Positions 1-5,579 are shown, counted from the first letter of the stretch. The stretch is DNA of 6,270 nt from Alphaproteobacteria bacterium (GCA_030428745.1 JAUIEG010000167.1:1-6270), one strand, 5' to 3'. Numbers and translations: made by a program. The notes: generated from the sequence alone by a model not told the origin.

Positions 1-870
1 TTTCAGTTCTTTAAATTGGTAAGTCGAGCGCTCCTTGATGCCCACAACGTCCCGCCAGCGCAGATTCTTCATCTCCACGGGACGCATGCCCGTCGTGTAA
101 GCAATATTGACGAAAGCCCAGAACAGAATGCGCCTTCCGCGTTCTTGTTTGGAAATTCCAACCTCTAATATCTGCTCATCCAGAAAGCTCACGAGCGTTT
201 GCACCTCATAAGGCTCGGATGACGGACGCCTGTCGGTTTTACCCTTCACATATCTGACTGCTGGGATTTCACCCGACGCAATCCAGCCTTCTTTTTCAGC
301 ATGTTTGAAGATCAGGCGGAGGACGCCAAGTTCCCGGTTAAGCGTCGATTTCTTTGGCGCACCGTGTTCAATCGTTCCGGTAATGCCTCTGCTCTTGCCG
401 CGACTATAGGTGACGACCAGTTCCTTTGAACTCGGCCCCTTAGTCCAATACCGACGCCGCCAATCCTGAAACTTGTCAATGTCACGGGTGATTATTTCCG
501 CAATGCCCATCTTGCCAAAATATGGATCAAAGAAGCGCCTTATTTTTCCTTCGACATTGTATTTGAAATCTTCTGGCAGCTTTTCACCGCGTTCCACCAG
601 CTCTTCATAATATTCGATGAAAGAGGCTGACACCTGACTGAACGGAACATCCGTTATGGGCCTGCCCGCCTGAGCCCTCCCCACAGCTTCAAGATATTTT
701 TTACGCGCTTCTTTTTTAGCTTTGGTCAGGTCTTCCGTATGCAGAGACTTTTTAAGCTGACGTCCCTTTACGGAAAAACGCGCATACCAAATTCCGTTCT
801 CTTGCCGCCTGTAAACCTGAACGGCGCCGTCCATGATGTATTGGGTCTCGCGGATCGGCTTTTTCAGCAC
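1..870 (-). CDS. Tyrosine recombinase / phage-type integrase, C-terminus cut by window edge
   Basis: Site-specific DNA recombinase that would integrate and excise a mobile element at the adjacent tRNA-Val site. The frame stays open from a stop at 979-981 down to the left edge. I chose GTG at 870: it reads VLKKPIRETQYIMDGAVQVY, GGAG lies 11 nt upstream, and no ATG, GTG or TTG lies further up in frame. ATG at 834 (MDGAVQVYRRQ) is an alternative without a clear ribosome binding site. About 290 codons are visible. The N-terminal part (GIWYARFSVKGRQLKKSLHT) resembles an arm-binding domain. A helical core-binding region follows (about residues 65-180), including STLNRELGVLRLIFKHAEKEGW. The catalytic domain then begins, with box I YTTGMRPVEMKNLRW; the first catalytic arginine is about residue 263. 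The HxxR and tyrosine boxes fall outside the window, so activity cannot be judged. The gene reads away from the tRNA fragment, as in many tRNA-associated islands. Confidence 0.92.
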   Translation of the reverse strand, partial: MLKKPIRETQYIMDGAVQVYRRQENGIWYARFSVKGRQLKKSLHTEDLTKAKKEARKKYLEAVGRAQAGRPITDVPFSQVSASFIEYYEELVERGEKLPEDFKYNVEGKIRRFFDPYFGKMGIAEIITRDIDKFQDWRRRYWTKGPSSKELVVTYSRGKSRGITGTIEHGAPKKSTLNRELGVLRLIFKHAEKEGWIASGEIPAVRYVKGKTDRRPSSEPYEVQTLVSFLDEQILEVGISKQERGRRILFWAFVNIAYTTGMRPVEMKNLRWRDVVGIKERSTYQFKELK

Positions 871-1055
871 GTAATGTAGGGCTCCATGGGTGCGCGAGAT
901 CTGCGCTAACAGGCGAATTGACGGCGTGAGAAAATCAATGATCTCAAGGGCCGATTTTGGGGGTGAGCTAACAGTGCGCTAACGTATAGCGCCCCTTTTT
1001 CTCTGTCGGCCACAAAGAAAATAGAAAATAAATACAATAATATCAGCTAGTTAAG
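871..1055. other. Integrase upstream region, probable attachment-site arm
   Basis: Non-coding stretch between the integrase start and the tRNA-Val fragment. It holds three near-identical 9-bp repeats (listed separately) and, at about 1010-1055, a very AT-rich tract. Such tracts in integrase leaders often hold the int promoter and bends for host factors. I found no convincing sigma70 promoter or full IHF consensus, so the regulatory role is inferred from position. Confidence 0.5.
902..983 (+). repeat. Direct repeats TGMGCTAAC, candidate integrase arm-type sites
   Basis: TGCGCTAAC occurs at 902-910 and 975-983, and TGAGCTAAC at 964-972. All three are in the same orientation. The last two start 11 bp apart, about one helical turn. 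Short, phased direct repeats between an integrase gene and its att core are typical of sites bound by the recombinase N-terminal domain. Weaker relatives on the far side of the core are TGCGCTAGT (1161-1169, 7 of 9) and, inverted, GTTAGCTTA (1173-1181, 8 of 9 against TGAGCTAAC). The role is inferred; the repeats are seen directly. Confidence 0.5.
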
Positions 1056-1105
1056 TGGTGGGCGCGACTGGGATTGAACCAGTGACCCCTACGGTGTGAA
1101 CGTAG
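1056..1105 (-). tRNA. Partial tRNA-Val(CAC), 3' half only; att core
   Basis: Reading the minus strand from 1105 to 1056 gives the anticodon stem CTACG, loop TTCACAC (anticodon CAC), stem CGTAG, a 5-nt variable region, the T arm ACTGG-TTCAATC-CCAGT, the acceptor strand CGCGCCC, discriminator A and encoded CCA. Upstream (above 1106) there is no D arm and no GGGCGCG partner strand; the DNA turns AT-rich. It is therefore a fragment, not a working tRNA gene. Because identity starts at the anticodon stem, the likely crossover is in the anticodon stem-loop, one of the standard sites for tyrosine integrases. An intact tRNA-Val(CAC) is expected at the other end of an integrated element. Confidence 0.88.
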
Positions 1106-1134
1106 ATGTAATTCCTTTTTCTTCAATATTTTCA

Positions 1135-1151
1135 GTAGATTATAAATCTAC
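1135..1151. repeat. Perfect inverted repeat GTAGATT-ATA-AATCTAC
   Basis: Seven-base arms with a 3-base spacer, 29 bp beyond the tRNA fragment. GTAGAT of the left arm also occurs at 1102-1107, across the outer end of the anticodon stem. It could be a recombinase or excisionase site, or a weak hairpin. No T-run follows, so I do not call it a terminator. Confidence 0.45.
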
Positions 1152-1176
1152 AATTTGCTATGCGCTAGTCTTGTTA

Positions 1177-1186
1177 GCTTATAAGC
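1177..1186. repeat. Palindrome GCTTATAAGC
   Basis: A perfect 10-bp palindrome overlapping the inverted arm-like repeat GTTAGCTTA at 1173-1181. It is short enough to be chance, but it sits in the AT-rich att flank where protein-binding sites are expected. Confidence 0.25.
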
Positions 1187-1265
1187 AAGCGGACTCGACT
1201 TCGTTATGCGGCCATGCGCTCCCACGAATAGATCGGACGGCAAGGTCCCTCAATCATTGGCGCCG

Positions 1266-2489
1266 TCAAGAGGGTGGCGAAACCATAACTGGAAGCGACT
1301 GAATAGCATGCAAGGTGTTATTAGCCCTCCGTCTAATCGGGCCGACAGCGGTTATAGATCCGCATCTCTCCACCAAAGCCGTCAGGATTAGCTGGCTCTC
1401 AAGCCGCGCAATCATCTGCCCCAGACATTGATGGATCCCAGCGCCAAACCCGACATGCCCGCTGGTGGGTCGGGAAATGTCGAATATGTCAGGGCGATCC
1501 CATTTCCGGGGATCGCGGTTCGCGGCTCCCAGAAATAAAAGCACCTTTGATTGTTCCGGGATAAGCGCGTCGCCGATCGTCACGTCGCGCGATGTCGTGC
1601 GGAAAAATGTTTGGACCGTTGAATCCCATCTCAGGCTTTCCTCTACAGCCCTGCGTACAAGACGAGGGTTGTCGCGCAGGCGCTTCCATTGCTCCGGAAA
1701 CCGCGTCAGCGCGTAAACGGTCGTCGCAATCCCGTTCACGGTTGTATCGACGCCTGCGGAGAGAAGAGAGCGAACAAGCCGTTCGGCCTCTTCTTGCGAG
1801 CACGCTCCCTTATCGGCGGCCTCGTAGACCGCCATGCCCCAGCCACCCATGCTCAAGTTTTCGCGCTTGCAGGCATTGGCGACCCATGCGGCGGCATCGC
1901 GCGCCGTGGCGAGGCTCTCTTCCAGAATTTCGTTTTGCGGGCCGAATGCGTTGAACACGGTCGCCGCATACACAAGCAGGTTATCCCTGCCCTCCTCCAT
2001 CAAGCCAACTGCGTCAGGAAACACCAGCATCGGATAGACTTCGGAAAGGTCCGAGACAGCATTGAATTCGCCCCGCTTGACGAGGTCGTCGGCAAGGCTT
2101 TCCGCTCGCGATTGCCAAACGGGTTCGAGCTCTTTCAAAGACATGGGGGAGATAACGGATTGCATGATCGCCCGCGTCCGCTCGTGCAGCGGAGGGTCAG
2201 CCTCCAACAGCAAAGATGGCGGACGCCAGGGTTTCTCCTGGGCAAAATCGGCAAGTCCGACGCCGCGGCTGGAGAGGAAAGTATCGTGGTCAAGAAGAGC
2301 CGATCTCACTTCCTCAAACCTCGCCATTGCATAGATTTCATATTGAGTGAGCCAGACAACCGGCCCCGGATCGCGCAGTCCTTCGTGATAACTGTAAGGA
2401 TCGAGAAGAAACTCCCTCGCGAAGGGATCGATTTCAACGTGCGGAACAACCAGAGGCGCATGCCCGCCTTTCGTATCCAGATTCTTCAT
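1266..2489 (-). CDS. CYP199A-like cytochrome P450 (para-substituted benzoate monooxygenase type)
   Basis: Cytosolic heme-thiolate monooxygenase. Characterised CYP199A enzymes oxidise para-substituted benzoates, notably O-demethylating 4-methoxybenzoate to 4-hydroxybenzoate. The protein is 407 aa from ATG at 2489, which has AAGGAG 5 nt upstream; an ATG nine codons earlier lacks such a site and lies at the end of the sulfatase gene. Motifs: I helix LLSAGVDTT (Asp248, Thr249), ExxR Glu284-Arg287, heme loop GFGAGIHQCLGQ with ligand Cys355. With a constant offset of 3 from CYP199A4 numbering (from memory), the substrate-carboxylate residues Arg92, Ser95, Arg243 and Ser244 correspond to Arg89, Ser92, Arg240 and Ser241. 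The pocket phenylalanines 182, 185 and 298 correspond to Phe179, Phe182 and Phe295. It is the last gene of the operon, 31 bp after the sulfatase. CYP199A enzymes need a 2Fe-2S ferredoxin and a reductase, and neither is in the window. The exact substrate is inferred. Confidence 0.93.
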   Translation of the reverse strand: MKNLDTKGGHAPLVVPHVEIDPFAREFLLDPYSYHEGLRDPGPVVWLTQYEIYAMARFEEVRSALLDHDTFLSSRGVGLADFAQEKPWRPPSLLLEADPPLHERTRAIMQSVISPMSLKELEPVWQSRAESLADDLVKRGEFNAVSDLSEVYPMLVFPDAVGLMEEGRDNLLVYAATVFNAFGPQNEILEESLATARDAAAWVANACKRENLSMGGWGMAVYEAADKGACSQEEAERLVRSLLSAGVDTTVNGIATTVYALTRFPEQWKRLRDNPRLVRRAVEESLRWDSTVQTFFRTTSRDVTIGDALIPEQSKVLLFLGAANRDPRKWDRPDIFDISRPTSGHVGFGAGIHQCLGQMIARLESQLILTALVERCGSITAVGPIRRRANNTLHAIQSLPVMVSPPS

Positions 2490-2494
2490 GATGG

Positions 2495-2500
2495 CTCCTT
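2495..2500 (-). promoter_or_regulatory. Ribosome binding site deciding the P450 start
   Basis: AAGGAG on the minus strand, 5 nt before ATG at 2489. It favours the 407-aa protein over the upstream in-frame ATG at 2516. It lies in the 31-bp gap after the sulfatase stop codon. Confidence 0.75.
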
Positions 2501-2520
2501 GGTCGACGGTTTGCACGCCG

Positions 2521-4002
2521 TTACTCGTGGCTTTCCGGCGGACGCAGCATGTCCTCAGGATTTCGTTTCAGCCCAAATTGATCCGCCATCTCGCTACCGA
2601 CAAAGCCATGTGAATAGGAGAGCGCGTCGATGGGTAGCATGGTCGCGTTCCACGCGTCATATTCGCGCAACAGCGTCGCAAAAATATCAGGATAGCGATC
2701 CTTGAGGTTCGCCCGCTCTAATGGATCATCAACTACATTGAACAAAAATGTATTGTCGAGAATTTTTAGATACTTCCATGGTCCTGATCTGCACGCTTCC
2801 TGGCTAAGATTCTTGTAACGCCAGAATAAAGTGCGCTCTTGCAGGCGTTGATCGCCGGCAAGCGCGAAGATGTCGAGGCCATCTGCGGGATAATCAGGAT
2901 GCATTGGCACGCCACAGGCATGCAGAAGCGTCGGCGCCCAGTCCATTGAGATGACCACGTCATTGCTGACGGAGCCAGCTTTCAGTTTTTGCGGCCATCT
3001 GACGATGGACGGCACCCTGACGCCGCCTTCTAGAAGGTGCGTTTTTTTGCCGGAAAATGGCCATGTATCGGAAAATCGCTCGCCGCCATTGTCGCTCGTG
3101 AAAACGACTATGGTGTTGTCTTCCAGGCCGGCGTCACTCAACGCTTTGAGAACCCGCCCAACCTGAAAGTCCATTCTCTTGACGATGGCGCCATAGGTTT
3201 CAAGGTCGCCGCCGTCCCAATGGAGCAGCGCCGCCGGGTTTCCGGTTTCCGCCAAGCGCCGGGATTCGGCTTCATCGTCGGGACCAGTCCAAGGCCAGTG
3301 CGGCGCGCTGAAATGGAGGCTCAGGAAAAACGGCCGGTCGGATTTAGCAAATGACGAGATCATCTCCGCGGCGCGTTGTCCGAGAAGATCGGTCAGATAT
3401 CCGTCTTCCTCGATCTGCGTTTCGCCGTCCCAAAGGTCGGGCGCCATCACGCCGCGATGCGTAAAGTAATCGATAGCGCCGCTGCGATAGCCCCAGAAGT
3501 GATCATAGCCGCTCTTGAGCGGGCCAAAATTCGGAAGCGCGCCAAGATGCCACTTGCCCACAAGCGCTGTGTTATATCCGTTATCCCGCAAGAGTGAAGG
3601 CAAGGTTGGATGCGATGGCGGCAACCCCACATCACGCAATGCGATGGGTTCTTCCAGACCAACAGGCAGGCGATACTGGTAGCGTCCTGTGATCAGCGCC
3701 GTGCGGGTGGCGGAACAGACAGCAGAATTTGCATAAGCTTGCAAATGCCGCACCCCGTCACGGGCAAGAGAGTCGATATTGGGCGTTTCATATTCCCGTC
3801 GCCCGTAGCAGGAGAGGTCCGCATAGCCAAGATCGTCCGCCATAATGAAAACGATATTCGGGCGCGAATCCACAGCTTCGCTTCTCGTGCAAGAGCCCGC
3901 GAAAGCGACTCCAGTAGCGAGCAAAGCTCTGCGAGAAAGGCTCGTGGAACCAGAGGAGCAAGGCAGGTTTCGATCAGATATTTTCTTGCATTCAAAAAAC
4001 AT
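2521..4002 (-). CDS. Sulfatase (arylsulfatase family, formylglycine type), Tat-exported
   Basis: Sulfate ester hydrolase of the alkaline-phosphatase superfamily, 493 aa, which is normal for family S1. Visible parts: twin-arginine signal SLSRRALLATGVAFAGSC (Arg24-Arg25) with a possible weak lipobox at Cys38, so it is probably periplasmic or anchored outside the cytoplasm; metal site IMADDLGY (Asp56, Asp57); nucleophile motif CSATR (Cys96 to Arg100), the cysteine being converted to formylglycine; GKWHLG (Lys150, His152); APHWP (His235); SDNGG (Asp304, Asn305); and KTHLLEGGVR (Lys320). Alanine replaces the usual proline of CxPxR. ATG at 4002 is the furthest upstream start (in-frame TGA 9 nt before it) but has no Shine-Dalgarno match. 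Position between the Rieske and P450 genes suggests it releases an aromatic or alicyclic alcohol from its sulfate ester. The substrate is unknown; phosphonate or phosphate ester activity cannot be excluded from motifs alone. Confidence 0.93.
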   Translation of the reverse strand: MFFECKKISDRNLPCSSGSTSLSRRALLATGVAFAGSCTRSEAVDSRPNIVFIMADDLGYADLSCYGRREYETPNIDSLARDGVRHLQAYANSAVCSATRTALITGRYQYRLPVGLEEPIALRDVGLPPSHPTLPSLLRDNGYNTALVGKWHLGALPNFGPLKSGYDHFWGYRSGAIDYFTHRGVMAPDLWDGETQIEEDGYLTDLLGQRAAEMISSFAKSDRPFFLSLHFSAPHWPWTGPDDEAESRRLAETGNPAALLHWDGGDLETYGAIVKRMDFQVGRVLKALSDAGLEDNTIVVFTSDNGGERFSDTWPFSGKKTHLLEGGVRVPSIVRWPQKLKAGSVSNDVVISMDWAPTLLHACGVPMHPDYPADGLDIFALAGDQRLQERTLFWRYKNLSQEACRSGPWKYLKILDNTFLFNVVDDPLERANLKDRYPDIFATLLREYDAWNATMLPIDALSYSHGFVGSEMADQFGLKRNPEDMLRPPESHE

Positions 4003-4025
4003 ATGAAATCAGAAAGCTGAATGCA

Positions 4026-4061
4026 TCAGGCCGGCGCGCCTTGTGAGCGCGACCGGCCTGA
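4026..4061 (-). other. GC-rich hairpin between Rieske and sulfatase genes
   Basis: TCAGGCCGG-CGCG (4026-4038) pairs with CGCG-A-CCGGCCTGA (4048-4061), leaving one bulged base and a 9-nt loop. It starts 4 nt after the Rieske stop codon. On the minus strand no U-run follows, so it is a poor Rho-independent terminator for the operon. It could act as an mRNA 3'-end protector or partial attenuator that lowers sulfatase and P450 expression relative to the upstream genes. On the plus strand it is followed by CTTTT, but no plus-strand gene ends here. Confidence 0.6.
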
Positions 4062-4065
4062 ACTT

Positions 4066-5067
4066 TTAGGAAATCATATCGCAAGCAATGTCGGTGCGCG
4101 GGAATTCGCGAACATAGCGCAGGAACGTCATTAGCATGCGATCGGTTTCTGTCAGCGTATCCTGACGAAAGCGGATGCTGCGCATTACCATGTCATCTTC
4201 TTCGAAAAGCTGGCGGCCGAAAGCGAGCCCTTGCTGGATGATGGCTTTCACCATCTCATCTTCGCCGGGCGCGCCCGTGCTTTTTGCCGTCGCCGACATC
4301 ATAGTATGCAATGTGCGATTGCCGGGAAGCGGCTTGCCCGCCGACATGTTGTAAACATGCTTTCCCATCATGTTCCCCTCGAACACCAGGCAATTAGTGC
4401 CGAATATGTTTACGGTCTGCGTCATCGGCGGCATGCCCGGCATTGTCATCTCTTGCGAGTAGCGCATGCGGCCGGGCCAGCGCTCAACGTTTTTGGGATC
4501 AACCTCGAGCTCTATCTTGTGCACGGCCCGCAGGTGCTGAATGTCAGAAGAATTCGAATAAGGGATGAAGTGATCGACATTCGTCATGTGGTTGAATTCC
4601 ACTTCGAAGTCCGCGTCCTCTTCCTTCATTGCAGGCGTCGGCACTTCGTAGAACGGTTCGAGACCATTAAATGCCCAGATCACGCCCCAGCTTTCCTCCG
4701 TTGGAAATTTGAAAAGTTTCGCCTGTTCCGGGGGCTTGTCGCCGGTCATTGTTTCGACGCACTGACCGGTCGCGTCGTATCCCCATTTGTGGAACGGGCA
4801 GACGACTTTTCCGTTTACGACATCGGCGTCAGAAAGATCCGCGCCAAGGTGACGGCAATAAGCGCTCAGGACTTGCGCCTTTCCGTCAGCATCGCGGATG
4901 GCGATCACGCGTCCGTTTAAGAATTCGGTTCCGAAAACCTCACCTTCGCGAACGTCCGTGGAAAGCGCAATCGGGTACCAGTTCTGATCGTAGCCGCCGG
5001 CTTCGCCCTGACGCGGCATGGGCTTGCCACGAGTGAAATCCTCTTTGTTGTATTGTTCGCCGCTCAT
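4066..5067 (-). CDS. Rieske non-heme iron oxygenase, oxygenase component
   Basis: Terminal oxygenase of a Rieske-type monooxygenase or dioxygenase, cytosolic, 333 aa. The N-terminal Rieske domain holds the 2Fe-2S ligands C71-x-H73 (AYCRHLG) and C90-x2-H93 (VCPFHKWGYD). The catalytic domain has the mononuclear iron motif NSSDIQHLRAVH (Asp175 bridging residue; ligands His178 and His183). The acidic run EEDD at 289-292 is a candidate for the carboxylate ligand. Single-component size and the C-terminal layout recall the KshA/VanA-like class rather than large alpha-beta dioxygenases, but I cannot name the substrate. The start ATG at 5067 overlaps the upstream stop as ATGA, and a GGGGGT stretch about 9 nt upstream can serve as ribosome binding site, so translation is likely coupled to the GlcG-like gene. 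No reductase or ferredoxin is nearby. Confidence 0.93.
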   Translation of the reverse strand: MSGEQYNKEDFTRGKPMPRQGEAGGYDQNWYPIALSTDVREGEVFGTEFLNGRVIAIRDADGKAQVLSAYCRHLGADLSDADVVNGKVVCPFHKWGYDATGQCVETMTGDKPPEQAKLFKFPTEESWGVIWAFNGLEPFYEVPTPAMKEEDADFEVEFNHMTNVDHFIPYSNSSDIQHLRAVHKIELEVDPKNVERWPGRMRYSQEMTMPGMPPMTQTVNIFGTNCLVFEGNMMGKHVYNMSAGKPLPGNRTLHTMMSATAKSTGAPGEDEMVKAIIQQGLAFGRQLFEEDDMVMRSIRFRQDTLTETDRMLMTFLRYVREFPRTDIACDMIS

Positions 5068-5483
5068 GATTCGTTACCCCCATTTTCGCTTTCCTTGCCC
5101 ACCGCAAAAACGGCGATTGCATGATCTTGCGCGTAATGTCCGCCCGCGACGCCGATCGCGCCGATCGTCGCATCGCCATCCTTGATCGGGACGCCGCCAG
5201 CAAGCGCCATGACCTCGGAATCGCCCGTGAAGGCTGCGAGGATCAAAGGCTCCTTCGACGCCAGATCGGCCATCGCTTGTGTCGGATATCCGAAATTCGC
5301 CGATGTTCCGGCTTTCCGGAACGCGACGCTGATGTTCATGAAGCCGACGCCATCCATGCGCGCCGAAGCGACCATTCGGCCGGCGGCGTCCACGACGACC
5401 GCGGCCACCGGCACATTCTGGCTGCTCGCCGCCGATAAAGCGCGGGTGAGCGCCGATTGAGCCCGTTCCAATGTTATTGTCAT
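5064..5483 (-). CDS. GlcG/HbpS family (DUF336) small protein
   Basis: 139-aa cytosolic protein of the GlcG/HbpS family, some members of which bind heme or a cobalamin-type cofactor (HbpS, PduO C-terminal domain). Most catabolic-cluster members have no proven role. Family signs: N-terminal helix LERAQSALTRALSAA, strand VPVAAVVVDAAGRMVA, then GGVPI (96-100), GAIGVAGG (108-115) and QDHAIA (119-124). ATG at 5483 is chosen because AGGAGG lies 10 nt upstream and the family begins this way. An in-frame ATG at 5564 would add 27 residues without family character, running through the leader. First gene of the operon, overlapping the Rieske gene by 4 bp, which suggests a tight partnership with that oxygenase or its substrate. 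No signal peptide is seen from the chosen start. Confidence 0.88.
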   Translation of the reverse strand: MTITLERAQSALTRALSAASSQNVPVAAVVVDAAGRMVASARMDGVGFMNISVAFRKAGTSANFGYPTQAMADLASKEPLILAAFTGDSEVMALAGGVPIKDGDATIGAIGVAGGHYAQDHAIAVFAVGKESENGGNES

Positions 5484-5485
5484 AA

Positions 5486-5521
5486 TTTTCGTTCCTCCTG
5501 TCAGACAATCTGGGACGAAAA
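5486..5521 (-). repeat. Inverted repeat in the operon leader overlapping the ribosome binding site
   Basis: TTTTCGTTCC (5486-5495) and GGGACGAAAA (5512-5521) are complementary at 9 of 10 positions. In the minus-strand mRNA the 3' arm includes the last bases of AGGAGG and the spacer before the start codon, so folding could partly mask the ribosome binding site. The 16-nt loop holds TGTC-T-GACA. As DNA it could equally be an operator for the divergent regulator. Confidence 0.45.
5494..5499 (-). promoter_or_regulatory. Strong ribosome binding site of the GlcG-like gene
   Basis: A perfect AGGAGG on the minus strand, 10 nt before ATG at 5483. It decides this start over the upstream in-frame ATG at 5564. 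It partly overlaps the 3' arm of the inverted repeat at 5486-5521. Confidence 0.8.
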
Positions 5522-5529
5522 CCCGGCCA

Positions 5530-5550
5530 GAGCACATATTGGAATTGCTC
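5530..5550. promoter_or_regulatory. Candidate operator, inverted repeat GAGCA-N11-TGCTC
   Basis: Five-base inverted arms (5530-5534 and 5546-5550) in the middle of the divergent region, 16 bp centre to centre. AraC-family proteins more often bind direct repeats, so assignment to the neighbouring regulator is speculative. Confidence 0.3.
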
Positions 5551-5554
5551 ATTT

Positions 5555-5560
5555 TATTAT
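5555..5560 (+). promoter_or_regulatory. Candidate -10 box of the AraC-type gene
   Basis: TATTAT matches TATAAT at 5 of 6 positions and lies 19 bp before the ATG at 5580. No good -35 box is found 16-18 bp upstream. Transcription from here would leave a leader of only about 13 nt, which agrees with the lack of a Shine-Dalgarno sequence. Confidence 0.3.
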
Positions 5561-5579
5561 CCAAGTGTATCGCCTCTGA

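Larger units (their letters stand above)
1106..1265. other. AT-rich intergenic region beyond the att core
   Basis: Sequence between the tRNA fragment and the P450 stop codon. Its first 90 bases are AT-rich and contain two small palindromes and weak copies of the putative arm repeat. The rest is unremarkable. I see no supported gene and no convincing Rho-independent terminator for the operon ending at 1266: the palindrome at 1135-1151 has no T-tract on either side. The region probably contains the second arm of the attachment site. Confidence 0.45.
5484..5579. promoter_or_regulatory. Divergent control region between the operon and the AraC-type regulator gene
   Basis: 96 bp between two divergent starts, the classical place for a regulator to control both itself and its target operon. 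It must hold the operon promoter and probably that of the regulator. A weak minus-strand candidate is TTGGAT, a 17-nt spacer, then CAATAT (about 5537-5565). It is far from consensus, as expected for an activator-dependent promoter. Two inverted repeats are listed separately. Confidence 0.6.

Noticed and set aside
1056..1105. Complete tRNA-Val gene, possibly split by an intron
   Set aside because: No D arm or GGGCGCG acceptor strand is found in the DNA upstream of the fragment, and the break lies before the anticodon stem, not in the anticodon loop where a tRNA intron would sit.
1135..1151. Terminator for the operon
   Set aside because: The stem is AT-rich and no T-run follows on the minus strand; it lies more than 110 bp past the P450 stop codon.
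1096..1302. Small plus-strand open frame of 68 codons near the tRNA fragment
   Set aside because: It starts inside the tRNA fragment, overlaps the P450 3' end, and has no ribosome binding site or family resemblance.
1689..2705. Plus-strand open frame of 338 codons opposite the P450 and the end of the sulfatase
   Set aside because: It lies antisense to two genes with intact family motifs, has no recognisable domain and ends within unrelated sequence; it is a by-product of codon bias on the other strand.
4231..4920. Plus-strand open frame of 229 codons opposite the Rieske gene
   Set aside because: It is antisense to conserved iron-binding motifs; its His/Arg-rich composition is typical of a shadow frame.
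5484..5564. 27-residue N-terminal extension of the GlcG-like protein from ATG at 5564
   Set aside because: The perfect AGGAGG before ATG at 5483 and the usual family N-terminus favour the shorter protein; the extension is leader sequence.
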